From assembly GCA_902805555.1 (NCBI GenBank), contig CADCSY010000027.1:1-64000 (forward strand): a stretch of DNA of 64,000 nt, read 5' to 3'. Shown here in pieces: positions 18,674 to 27,527 of this stretch (positions within the stretch are counted from its first letter, which is position 1; each line of letters begins with the position of its first letter). Origin of the DNA: an uncultured Acidimicrobiales bacterium (GTDB lineage Bacteria; Actinomycetota; Acidimicrobiia; Acidimicrobiales; CADCSY01). Made by a program: the position numbers and the translations under genes. The notes beneath the pieces are model-generated. The model was not told where the DNA came from. It was given only the letters and a program-made list of their open reading frames with translations, and made no database searches.

Positions 18674-20412
18674 CAGTACTTCCTCTCCATGGGCACGTAG
18701 AGGTCCCCGTCGACCGGCTTGTAGTCGAGCGTCACGGTCCCGTCCGGCTGGCGGGTGACCATCGTGTGCTTCATCCAGTTGGCGTCGTCGCGGATCGGGT
18801 GGTCGTCGCGCCAGTGGGCGCCACGGCTCTCGGTGCGGGCCCGGGCGGAGACGACCACGGCCTCGGCCAGGTCGACGAGGTAGCCGAGCTCGAGCGCCTC
18901 GGTGATGTCGAAGTTGAAGACCTCGCCCTTGTCGTCGATGCCCACCCGCTCGACCCGCTCCTTCAGGTCGTCGAGGACGGTGACCATCTCCGACAGGCTC
19001 TCCTCGGTGCGGAACACCGAGGCCTTGTCCATCATGTGGTCCTGCAGCTCGGAGCGGATCTCGGCCGCCTTCTCCGTGCCGGTCGAGGCGAAGATCCGCT
19101 CGATCCGCTCCCGCACGTCGTCCGACGCGTCGGCCGGCAGGGGGGCGTGGTCGGCGGTCTTGACGAACTGCGCCATGCTGCGCCCGCCGCGCTTGCCGAA
19201 CACGACGATGTCGAGCAGCGAGTTGGTGCCCAGCCGGTTGGCGCCGTGGACGCTCACGCAGGCGCACTCGCCCGCCGCGTAGAGGCCGGGGAAGACGGTG
19301 CCCTCGGCGTCGACCACCACCTCGCCGTCGATGTTGGTGGGGATGCCGCCCATCGCGTAGTGCGCGGTCGGCTGGATCGGGATGCCCTGCGTCTTCGGCT
19401 CGAGGCCCATGTAGGTGCGCACGAACTCGGAGATGTCGGGGAGCTTGGCGTCGATCTGCTCGGGCGGCAGGTGGGTGAGGTCGAGGTGGACGTAGTCCTT
19501 GTTCGGGCCGATCCCCCGGCCCTCCTTGATCTCGGTGAGGATCGCCCGCGAGACCATGTCCCGGGGGGCGAGGTCCTTCACGGTGGGGGCGTAGCGCTCC
19601 ATGAACCGCTCGTTGTCGACGTTGCGGAGGATGCCACCCTCACCCCGGGCCGCCTCGGACAGGAGGATGCCGAGCTTGTAGATGCCGGTCGGGTGGAACT
19701 GGAAGAACTCCATGTCCTCCATCGGGATGCCCCGGCGGTACAGCAGCCCGGGCCCGTCGCCCGTGAGGGTGTGGGCGTTGGAGGAGACCTTGAACATCTT
19801 CCCGAAGCCACCGCTCGCGAACAGGATCGCCTTCGTGGCGAAGACGTGGAGGTCGCCGGTCGCCTGCTCGTAGGCGACGCAGCCGGCGACGCGACCCTCG
19901 CTGAAGGTGACGTCGAGGACCTGGAACTCGTTGAAGAAGTTCACGTCCCGCTTGACGCACTGCTGGTAGAGCGTCTGGAGGATCATGTGGCCGGTGCGGT
20001 CGGCCGAGTAGCAGGCCCGCCGGACGGGCGCCTCGCCGTGGTTGCGGGTGTGGCCGCCGAAGCGGCGCTGGTCGATCTCGCCGTCGGGCGTGCGGTTGAA
20101 CGGCAGCCCGTAGTGCTCGAGCTCGATGACGGCGTCGATCGCCTCACGGCACATCACCTGGGCGGCGGACTGGTCGACGAGGTAGTCACCGCCCTTCACC
20201 GTGTCGAAGGTGTGCCACTCCCAGCTGTCCTCCTCCACGTTGGCCAGGGCGGCGCACATGCCGCCCTGCGCCGCCCCGGTGTGCGACCGGGTGGGGTACA
20301 GCTTCGTGATCACCGCCAGCCGGCACTCGCCTGCAGCCTCGATGGCGGCCCGCAGGCCGGCGCCCCCTGCACCGACGATGACGGCGTCAAAGCTGTGGTG
20401 GTGGATTCGCAC
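18673..20412 (-). CDS. sdhA: succinate dehydrogenase flavoprotein subunit
   Basis: DAVIVGAGGAGLRAAIEA; TKLYPTRSHTGAAQGG (FAD-His region); FHPTGI; GECACVSVHGANRLGTNSLLD; GTG 20412. Confidence 0.96.
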   Translation of the reverse strand: MRIHHHSFDAVIVGAGGAGLRAAIEAAGECRLAVITKLYPTRSHTGAAQGGMCAALANVEEDSWEWHTFDTVKGGDYLVDQSAAQVMCREAIDAVIELEHYGLPFNRTPDGEIDQRRFGGHTRNHGEAPVRRACYSADRTGHMILQTLYQQCVKRDVNFFNEFQVLDVTFSEGRVAGCVAYEQATGDLHVFATKAILFASGGFGKMFKVSSNAHTLTGDGPGLLYRRGIPMEDMEFFQFHPTGIYKLGILLSEAARGEGGILRNVDNERFMERYAPTVKDLAPRDMVSRAILTEIKEGRGIGPNKDYVHLDLTHLPPEQIDAKLPDISEFVRTYMGLEPKTQGIPIQPTAHYAMGGIPTNIDGEVVVDAEGTVFPGLYAAGECACVSVHGANRLGTNSLLDIVVFGKRGGRSMAQFVKTADHAPLPADASDDVRERIERIFASTGTEKAAEIRSELQDHMMDKASVFRTEESLSEMVTVLDDLKERVERVGIDDKGEVFNFDITEALELGYLVDLAEAVVVSARARTESRGAHWRDDHPIRDDANWMKHTMVTRQPDGTVTLDYKPVDGDLYVPMERKY

Positions 20413-20462
20413 CTTCGAATCATCGCATCGCCCCCTTTCCTGCGCGCAATCGCTCCGAGGGG

Positions 20463-22625
20463 CTAGCCGGACCTCCGGGTGATGGTGGCGCAGTCCCGGT
20501 TCGACGAGTCGTGGCTCCCCCCGGCGAGGTCGAGGTCGACCTCCAGGTCGCCGGGCGCATCGGGCACCACCACCGAGAGCGTCCCGACCCGCACGACGGC
20601 GTCGGCAGGCACGTCCCCCTGCCAACGCCGGGTGTGGGACCCCCCGGGCCAGCGCAGCGTGGCCGTGACCACCGCCCCCTCGATGGCGACACGGAGGTCG
20701 GAGACGACGTGGACGTCGAGCGCCAGTGCGTCACCGGGGGTGACGACCGCAGGCAGCCGCTCGCTCACCACGATGACCGGGCGGCAGGCGGCGACGAGCG
20801 CGTGGAACCCGGCCTTCGGCACCCGGTCGTGGTCGAGCACCGACCACGACACCGCCGGGTGGGCGTCGGCGAGCATGAACGCCGCGAAGCCGCCCGCCGG
20901 CGCGTACTTCAGGCGACGGATGGCCTCGACGTGGTGCTTGAGCAGCGTGGCCTGGTACGCCTGGGTCGCTCTCGCCCACGACGCCAGGGTCGGGTGCCCG
21001 GTCGCAGGCACGTGGCGCTCGAGGATGGCTCGCTGCAGCCCGGCGGTCCGCTCGAGTCGGGCCCAGTCGAGGTCCGGCCACCGCGCCGGGTCGAGGAGCT
21101 CATGGGTGCTGGGGATGGCCTGCGCGCCGAACTCGCTGAGGAAGCGGGCCATGCGCGGCCACGCCCGCAGGAAGCCGGGCAGGTCCCGCTCGTGGCCGTG
21201 GTACCACCCGAAGTAGAGGTGGGCGTCGGTGCCCCCGGAGCCGGGGTGGGGGAGCACGCCCGAGTGGGCGATGACGGGACGGCTCCTGTCCGCCCCCTCG
21301 ATCGCCCGCTTCACGGTCCGGTCGAGCACCGTCTTGTTCCACGACGGGAGCTGCTGGGCGGCCATGAACCGCCCCCGCACCTTCGCCATCTCGGCCTGCC
21401 CCGTCGTGCGCCCCGGCTCGATGTCGAGCGCCAGCGGCTCGTTGTGCCCGCACCAGATGGCCACCGAGGGGTGGTGCCCGAGGTGGTCGACCATCGCCGC
21501 TGCCTGGACCGCAGCCTGCTTGCGGATGGTGCGGGCGTAGCCCCACTGGAGCGGGAAGTCCTGCCACAGCAGCAGCCCCGCCTCGTCGGCCGCCTCGTAC
21601 AGCTCGGGCCTGCTGACGTGGGCGTGCAGCCGGAGCAGGTCGAGCCCGGCGTCCTTGGCGAGGGCCACGTCCCGCCGGAGCTCGTCGACGGTCGCCTCCC
21701 CCAGGGCCATGCGGGTCGGCCCCTGGTTGGCCCCCTTCAGGAAGAGCTTCTCGCCGTTGACGGACAGGACCCAGCGCGCCATGGCCAGCGACCGCAGCCC
21801 GATCCTCCGGGTGAGGCGGTGGCTGCACGAGCCGTCCACCTGCACCTCGACGGCGACGTCGTGCAGCGTCGCCGGGCCCAGGGCGTGCGGCCACCACAGG
21901 GCTGGCCGGTCGACGGAGACCTGCCACTCGACGAAGTTGCTCCCCTCGGCGACGGGCCGGTCGACGACGTCGTCGATCTCCCCGACCGCCGTGTGCAGCG
22001 ACACCGTCCTGGCGGCGTCGCTGTCCAGCTCGGCCGAGAACGACACGACAGCCCGCTCGGTGGTCGCCTCGGTGCAGATCACCCGGAGGCTGCGCGCCCT
22101 GACGGGTCCGGTGTGCTCGAGGCGCACCGGCCGCCAGATCCCGCCCGGGTTCCAGTCCGGGTCGATGCAGTCCCAGTGCTGGAAGACGCCGGTGATGTTG
22201 CGCTTGGCCGTGCGGTCGTCCTGGCGGGCGCAGGTGACCTCGACCGCCAGCGTGTGCTCCGACCGCTCGGCCAGGGAGCCGGTGATCTCGAAGGAGTGGC
22301 GCACGAAGTAGCCCTCGGTGTCGCCCAGGTAGGCCCCGTCGAGCCAGACGTCGCCCTGGTAGAAGAGGCCGTCGAGCACGAGCCAGGCCCGGTCGCCGGC
22401 GGCCGGGGCGTCGCCCTCGAAGGTGCGGCGGTGCAGCACCGGGCCGTCGGTGAGGGCGAGCTCCGGGGTCGAGCGCCAGTGACCGGGGACCTGCACCTCG
22501 GCCCAGTGGTCGTCGCGGTGGTCGGGGTGGGCGAAGGCCCGGCGGAGCCCCTCGTCCGCCACCACCGCCCGCCACGGCCCGCCGAGGTCGAGCGGGTCGG
22601 GCCGGTGGTCGGGAGCCGGCGCCAT
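20463..22625 (-). CDS. glycoside hydrolase family 2 (beta-mannosidase-like)
   Basis: GGPWRAVVADEG...FYQGDVWLDGAYLGDTEGYFVRHSFEIT...VNGEKLFLKGANQGPTR...SVAIWCGHNEP (acid/base E)...FLSEFGAQAIPS (nucleophile E). Confidence 0.9.
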   Translation of the reverse strand: MAPAPDHRPDPLDLGGPWRAVVADEGLRRAFAHPDHRDDHWAEVQVPGHWRSTPELALTDGPVLHRRTFEGDAPAAGDRAWLVLDGLFYQGDVWLDGAYLGDTEGYFVRHSFEITGSLAERSEHTLAVEVTCARQDDRTAKRNITGVFQHWDCIDPDWNPGGIWRPVRLEHTGPVRARSLRVICTEATTERAVVSFSAELDSDAARTVSLHTAVGEIDDVVDRPVAEGSNFVEWQVSVDRPALWWPHALGPATLHDVAVEVQVDGSCSHRLTRRIGLRSLAMARWVLSVNGEKLFLKGANQGPTRMALGEATVDELRRDVALAKDAGLDLLRLHAHVSRPELYEAADEAGLLLWQDFPLQWGYARTIRKQAAVQAAAMVDHLGHHPSVAIWCGHNEPLALDIEPGRTTGQAEMAKVRGRFMAAQQLPSWNKTVLDRTVKRAIEGADRSRPVIAHSGVLPHPGSGGTDAHLYFGWYHGHERDLPGFLRAWPRMARFLSEFGAQAIPSTHELLDPARWPDLDWARLERTAGLQRAILERHVPATGHPTLASWARATQAYQATLLKHHVEAIRRLKYAPAGGFAAFMLADAHPAVSWSVLDHDRVPKAGFHALVAACRPVIVVSERLPAVVTPGDALALDVHVVSDLRVAIEGAVVTATLRWPGGSHTRRWQGDVPADAVVRVGTLSVVVPDAPGDLEVDLDLAGGSHDSSNRDCATITRRSG

Positions 22626-22690
22626 GACCGGGAGAGGCTAGGTGGTGGGCGGGCCCTCATCCGGGGGGCGGCAGGGATACGTTGGGCCAC

Positions 22691-24094
22691 ATGACGTCCC
22701 GACCCGCCACCCTCGGCCAGCTCCGCGACTCCGGCTGGGAGTCGGTGCCGGTGAAGGAGGAGGTCCGCCGCAACGCGGTGACCCGCATCCGAGCCGGGGA
22801 GCCGCTGTTCCCCGGTGTCCTCGGGTACGAGGACACCGTCCTCCCCCAGCTCGAGAACGCCCTCCTCGCCGGCCACGACATCATCTTCCTGGGCGAGCGG
22901 GGCCAGGCGAAGACCCGCATGATCCGGAGCCTGGTCGGCCTGCTCGACGAGTGGCTGCCGATCGTGGCCGGCTCCGAGATCAACGACGACCCGTACGCCC
23001 CGTCCTCCCGCTACGCCCGCGACCTCGTGGCCTCCAAGGGCGAGGAGGCGCCGGTCGAGTGGATCCACCGGGACACCCGCTACGGCGAGAAGCTGGCCAC
23101 GCCGGACACCTCGATCGCCGACCTCATCGGGGAGGTCGACCCCATCAAGGTGGCGGAGGGCCGCTACCTCTCCGACGAGCTCACGCTCCACTACGGCCTC
23201 GTCCCCCGCACCAACCGGGGCATCTTCGCCATGAACGAGCTGCCCGACCTGGCGGAGCGGATCCAGGTGGGCCTCCTCAACGTGCTCGAGGAGCGCGACG
23301 TGCAGGTGCGCGGCTACAAGGTGCGCCTCCCGGTCGACGTCCTGCTCGTCGCCTCCGCCAACCCCGACGACTACACGAACCGCGGGCGTATCATCACCCC
23401 GCTCAAGGACCGCTTCGGCAGCCAGATCCGCACGCACTACCCCCTCGACGTCGACACCGAGATGGCCATCGCCGACCAGGAGCGCGACGCCTACGCCGCC
23501 GACGGGATGCGGGTGGCGATGCCCGCCGAGCTGGCCGAGGTGGTGGCGACGATCTCCCACCTCGCTCGCGTGAGCCCCCACGTCAACCAGCGGTCGGGCG
23601 TGTCGGTCCGCCTCACCGTGGCCAACCACGAGACGCTGCTGGCCAACGCCACCCGCCGGTCCCTCCGCCTCGGCGAGACCGAGGTCGTCCCCCGCACGAG
23701 CGACCTCGAGGCCCTCGTCGCCTCCACGATGGGCAAGATCGAGGTCGAGACGATGGACGACGGCCGCGACGAGGTCGTCGTCGAGAACCTCGTGAAGGCA
23801 GCGATGCTCACCGTGTTCAAGCAGCGCTTCAACACCGGCCAGCTGGTGGGGATCGTCGCGGCCTTCGACGAGGGCCGCATCGTCCACGCCGGGGACGACG
23901 TGCCGTCGGCCACCTACGTCGACCTCGTGGCCACCGTCCCCGAGCTGCGGGAGCCCGTGGCCACCCTGACCGGCGACGACGAGAGCCCGGCGGCGGTGGC
24001 GTCGGCGGTCGAGTTCATCCTCGAGGGCCTCCACCTCTCGAAGCGCCTCAACAAGGACTCGGCCGGGGGCCGGTCGGCCTACCGGTCGCGCTGA
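22691..24094 (+). CDS. MoxR/magnesium-chelatase-type AAA ATPase
   Basis: DIIFLGERGQAKTRMIRSLVGLLDEWLPIVAGSEINDDP...NRGIFAMNELPDLAERIQVGLLNVLEERDVQVRGY...VASANPDDYTNRGRIITPLKDRFG. Confidence 0.92.
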   Translation: MTSRPATLGQLRDSGWESVPVKEEVRRNAVTRIRAGEPLFPGVLGYEDTVLPQLENALLAGHDIIFLGERGQAKTRMIRSLVGLLDEWLPIVAGSEINDDPYAPSSRYARDLVASKGEEAPVEWIHRDTRYGEKLATPDTSIADLIGEVDPIKVAEGRYLSDELTLHYGLVPRTNRGIFAMNELPDLAERIQVGLLNVLEERDVQVRGYKVRLPVDVLLVASANPDDYTNRGRIITPLKDRFGSQIRTHYPLDVDTEMAIADQERDAYAADGMRVAMPAELAEVVATISHLARVSPHVNQRSGVSVRLTVANHETLLANATRRSLRLGETEVVPRTSDLEALVASTMGKIEVETMDDGRDEVVVENLVKAAMLTVFKQRFNTGQLVGIVAAFDEGRIVHAGDDVPSATYVDLVATVPELREPVATLTGDDESPAAVASAVEFILEGLHLSKRLNKDSAGGRSAYRSR

Positions 24095-24213
24095 TGGTGG
24101 CGTCGCCCGGGCGCCGCGGGTCCCGCCCGGCGTGGGTGCGGGTGGTCGCCATCGTGGCCGTCGTCGCCATCGTCTCCTCGTTCGTCGCCGGCCTCATCAC
24201 GGCCCTCGTGTGA
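24094..24213 (+). CDS. 39-aa putative single-pass membrane protein, start overlaps upstream stop
   Basis: MVASPGRRGSRPAWVRVVAIVAVVAIVSSFVAGLITALV; TGATG overlap with the MoxR stop; positive N-terminus then one TM. Confidence 0.55.
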   Translation: MVASPGRRGSRPAWVRVVAIVAVVAIVSSFVAGLITALV

Positions 24214-24264
24214 CCGCCGCTGCCCGGCGGGTGGGGGCGTCCCGCCTATAGCGTGCCCGGTCCG

Positions 24265-24969
24265 ATGATCGAGACGATCGCCTTCGACGGCGACGACACG
24301 CTGTGGCACAACGAGACGCTCTTCTCGATCACCCAGGCACGCTTCGCCGAGCTGCTCGCGCCGTACGGCGACTTCGACGACCTGCCCGAGAGCCTGGTGG
24401 CGACGGAGCGCCGCAACCTCCTCGTCTTCGGCTACGGGATCAAGGGCTTCATCCTCTCGATGATCGAGACCGCCATCGAGGTCACCGACAGTCGGGTGGC
24501 GGCCGCTGACATCCAGGCGATCATCGACGCCGGCAAGGCCATGCGGGACCACCCCGTGGAGCTGCTCGACGGGGTGCGTGAGGTGGTCGAGGCGCTGGCC
24601 ACCGGGTCGCAGCGGCTCATGGTCATCACCAAGGGCGACCTCTTCGACCAGGAGAGCAAGCTCGCACGATCGGGCCTGGCCGAGCTGTTCGACGTGATCG
24701 AGATCGTCTCGGAGAAGGACACGTCGACGTACCAGCGGATCCTCGACCGCCACCACGTCGACCCGGCGGCCTTCCTGATGGTGGGCAACTCAGTGCGATC
24801 GGACGTCCTCCCCGTCGTCGAGGTCGGCGGCCGCGCCGTCCACGTGCCCTACGAGGTGACGTGGGCCATCGAACGGGTGGAGGCGGTGGACGGCGGGCGC
24901 CCGGGCGTCTGGGAGCTCGACAGCCTCAGCGCCCTGCCCGACCTGCTGTCCGAGCTCGACCACGCCTGA
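24265..24969 (+). CDS. HAD family hydrolase
   Basis: MIETIAFDGDDTLWHNETLF...VITKGD...MVGNSVRSDVLPVVEVGG. Confidence 0.9.
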   Translation: MIETIAFDGDDTLWHNETLFSITQARFAELLAPYGDFDDLPESLVATERRNLLVFGYGIKGFILSMIETAIEVTDSRVAAADIQAIIDAGKAMRDHPVELLDGVREVVEALATGSQRLMVITKGDLFDQESKLARSGLAELFDVIEIVSEKDTSTYQRILDRHHVDPAAFLMVGNSVRSDVLPVVEVGGRAVHVPYEVTWAIERVEAVDGGRPGVWELDSLSALPDLLSELDHA

Positions 24970-24999
24970 GGGTCGGCGCGCCCGCTCCGGGTGCGCTGC

Positions 25000-26022
25000 T
25001 CACGCCCGCCCCGTCACCAGCTGGCGGAGGGCGCCGAGCTGGGCCTCGGTGCCGATGGCGATGAGCACCTCGCCGGCGTCCATCACCTCGTTCGGGTCGG
25101 GGTTCGTGCGGAACGCCCCCCCGGCGTCGCGCATGGCGAGCACGAGGGCGCCGGTGGCGTCGCGGAGGTGGGCGTCGCGCAGGGAGCGTCCGACGACCGG
25201 GGTGCCGGCCGCCACCGTGAGCTCGGCCAGGCGGAACTCGAGGCCGGCGTCGTGCATGGCCACGTCGAGGAAGTCGGCGACGTGGGGCTGGTTGACGAGG
25301 GCGGCCATGCGGGCGCCGCCGATGGCCTGGGGGTTCACCACGCGGTCGGCACCGGCCTGCAGGAGCAGCGCCTCGGCGGCCTCCACCCTCGCCCGGGCCA
25401 CGATGAAGAGGTCCGACCGCAGCGCCCGCGCCGAGAGCGTGACGTAGACGTTGTCGGAGTCGCTGTCGAGGGCCGCCACGAGGGCCCGGGCGCGCTCCAC
25501 CCCGGCCATGCGCAGCACGCCGTCGTCGGTGGCGTCACCCTCCACGACGAGGTCGCCGACGGCGGCCACCCTGGCCGGGTTGCGATCGACCACGACGACG
25601 TCGCAGCCGTCGAGCCCCCGCAGGGCAGGGGCGATGGCCCGCCCCACCCGACCCCACCCGCACACGATCACGTGGTCGTGCAGCCCGTCGATCCTCCGTT
25701 GCATCCTCCTCCTCCCGAACCGCTCGGTGATGCGACCCTCGACGGCAGACTCGAGCAGGACGCCCAATGCGTACAGCACGCTGCCCACGCCGAGGAGCAC
25801 GAGCACGATGGTGAAGACCCGGAAGGCCGCGGTCGGCGCCCCGACCTCCCGGAAGCCGACCGTCGTGACCGTGGTGACCGACTGGTACAGCGCGTCGAGC
25901 GGTGACAGCCCGAGCAGCAGGTAGCCGAGCGTCCCCGCCGCGAGCACGGCCACCAGCAGGCCCAGCGCCCGCACCAGCCGAGATGCCGTCTCGTCACGTT
26001 GCTCCGCCGGGAGCCTCGTCAC
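25000..26022 (-). CDS. potassium channel family protein with TrkA-N (RCK) and TrkA-C domains
   Basis: VTTVTTVGFREVG pore-like segment between two TMs; DHVIVCGWGRVGRAIAPALRG...VVVVDRNPARV...GDATDDGVL RCK domain. GTG 26022 preferred to ATG 26112. Confidence 0.87.
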   Translation of the reverse strand: MTRLPAEQRDETASRLVRALGLLVAVLAAGTLGYLLLGLSPLDALYQSVTTVTTVGFREVGAPTAAFRVFTIVLVLLGVGSVLYALGVLLESAVEGRITERFGRRRMQRRIDGLHDHVIVCGWGRVGRAIAPALRGLDGCDVVVVDRNPARVAAVGDLVVEGDATDDGVLRMAGVERARALVAALDSDSDNVYVTLSARALRSDLFIVARARVEAAEALLLQAGADRVVNPQAIGGARMAALVNQPHVADFLDVAMHDAGLEFRLAELTVAAGTPVVGRSLRDAHLRDATGALVLAMRDAGGAFRTNPDPNEVMDAGEVLIAIGTEAQLGALRQLVTGRA

Positions 26023-26186
26023 CGGCCGGCTCTCACGGCGCCGCGCCCGGGCCGCACGACGCCGAGCGTAGGCGCTCGGTCCCGGGGGGTGGGGCGAGGA
26101 CGGGGGCGGCACCGCACGAGGATCCGACAGCGACGCTCGTCACGTCAACGTTCACCTCCTCGCCACGCGATCGCCTCGCGCTCAGC

Positions 26187-26519
26187 ATGCGGATCGGCCA
26201 CCATGGGGCGGTGCCCCAGGACGTCCTGCCGACCCCGGAGCGGCCTTCCGTCCTCGTGCACCTGGTCGGCGAGCTCGACCTGGCGGCAGCGCCCGACCTC
26301 AGGACCAAGCTGGCCGGCCTGCTCGATCAGGGCGAGCGGGACGTGGTCGTCGACCTCGGCGGGGTCACGTTCTTCGACACCAGTGCCCTCGAGCCCCTCG
26401 TGGAGGGCCACCACCGCGGTCTCTCGAGCGGGGTCAGGCTCGTCCTCTGCCACATCCCGCCGCACGTGCGCCGGGTCCTCGAGATCACCGGTCTCGACCG
26501 GGTCCTCGAGACCCGCTGA
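26187..26519 (+). CDS. STAS-domain anti-sigma factor antagonist
   Basis: VHLVGELDLAAAPDLRTKLAGLLDQGERDVVVDLGGVTFFDTSALEPLVEGHHRG. Confidence 0.88.
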   Translation: MRIGHHGAVPQDVLPTPERPSVLVHLVGELDLAAAPDLRTKLAGLLDQGERDVVVDLGGVTFFDTSALEPLVEGHHRGLSSGVRLVLCHIPPHVRRVLEITGLDRVLETR

Positions 26520-26544
26520 GGCCCGACCGGTGCCGGGGCGCAGC

Positions 26545-27294
26545 TCAGGACGGCTCCAGCACCCCTGCCCTGAGGTCCTCCAGGCAGGCGGGACCGACAC
26601 CGATCCCGGCGAGGTAGCCCTCCACCGAGCCGTGACGCTCCCGGAGCTGGCCGAGGAACCTCAGCATCGCCTCGGGCGGGCACGACAGGAAGGCCTTCGG
26701 CTGGCGGGCCATCTCCTCGCTCAGGTCGGGTCTGGTGGCGACGAGCCAGGCCACGAGCTGCTCGACGGCGGCGGCGCTCAGGTGGTAGTCGGCGGCCACG
26801 ACGTCGTCGGCCACGCCGAGCGCCGACAGCACCAGGGCGGCCAGGACGCCCGTCCGGTCCTTGCCGGCGGAGCAGTGGAACACCGCCGGGAGCCGGGCCG
26901 GCGAGGCCAGGATGGCGAACCCCGCGGCGATGGCGGCTGCACCCTCGTCGAGCATCTGGACGTAGTGGGTCGAGAGGAACGACACCGGCTCGACGTCGAC
27001 CTCCTCGGGGACGCCCCAGGTGGTCCGCAGGATCGGCAGGTGGATCACCTCGGGACCGACGGGTGCGAAGGCGCCGGCGTCGACCTCACCTGTCGTCCTG
27101 AGGTCGAGCACCGTCCGCCACCCCAGGTGGTCGAGCGACGAGGTGGCCTCCGCCGGGATGCGGTGGAGGCCGTCGGCCCGGTAGAGCACCTGCCAGCGGA
27201 CCGACCTCCCGTCCGCCGTCGGGTAGCCGCCGAGGTCACGGATGTTGAAGGCCCCATCGCAGCCGATGTGGCGAGCACGGGAGAGGACGGGCAT
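26545..27294 (-). CDS. tyrosine-protein phosphatase (dual-specificity/lipid phosphatase-like)
   Basis: FNIRDLGGYPTADGRSVRWQVLYRADGL...VFHCSAGKDRTGVLAAL (CX5R P-loop). Confidence 0.92.
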   Translation of the reverse strand: MPVLSRARHIGCDGAFNIRDLGGYPTADGRSVRWQVLYRADGLHRIPAEATSSLDHLGWRTVLDLRTTGEVDAGAFAPVGPEVIHLPILRTTWGVPEEVDVEPVSFLSTHYVQMLDEGAAAIAAGFAILASPARLPAVFHCSAGKDRTGVLAALVLSALGVADDVVAADYHLSAAAVEQLVAWLVATRPDLSEEMARQPKAFLSCPPEAMLRFLGQLRERHGSVEGYLAGIGVGPACLEDLRAGVLEPS

Positions 27295-27334
27295 GTTCGC
27301 GACGGTAGGGAGGGCGGGTGCACGGACGGCTCCC

Positions 27335-27356
27335 CCACGGTGAACGGGGCGCGAAC
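27335..27356 (-). promoter_or_regulatory. PHO-box-like 11-bp direct repeat, oriented to the tyrosine phosphatase
   Basis: Minus strand GTTCGCGCCCC-GTTCACCGTGG (GTTC starts 11 nt apart); lies upstream of TACCGT (27307-27302) and ATG 27294. Confidence 0.55.
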
Positions 27357-27393
27357 CTCTCGGGCCACGCCGGCCCGGACCGGCCGGCCGACC

Positions 27394-27426
27394 GGTCACC
27401 GAGCCTTCACCGGCCGTTCGACCAGC
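27394..27426 (+). promoter_or_regulatory. PHO-box-like triple 11-bp direct repeat, oriented to phoX
   Basis: GGTCACCGAGC-CTTCACCGGCC-GTTCGACCAGC upstream of GTG 27528. Confidence 0.5.
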
Positions 27427-27527
27427 GGCCATCTGCGAAGGCACGGCCGGACACCTGTCGTCACGACACTGCCCCGGGATCGACAGCCCACGAGGACCGC
27501 GCCGCGGACCATGGATGGAGGAGCAAC

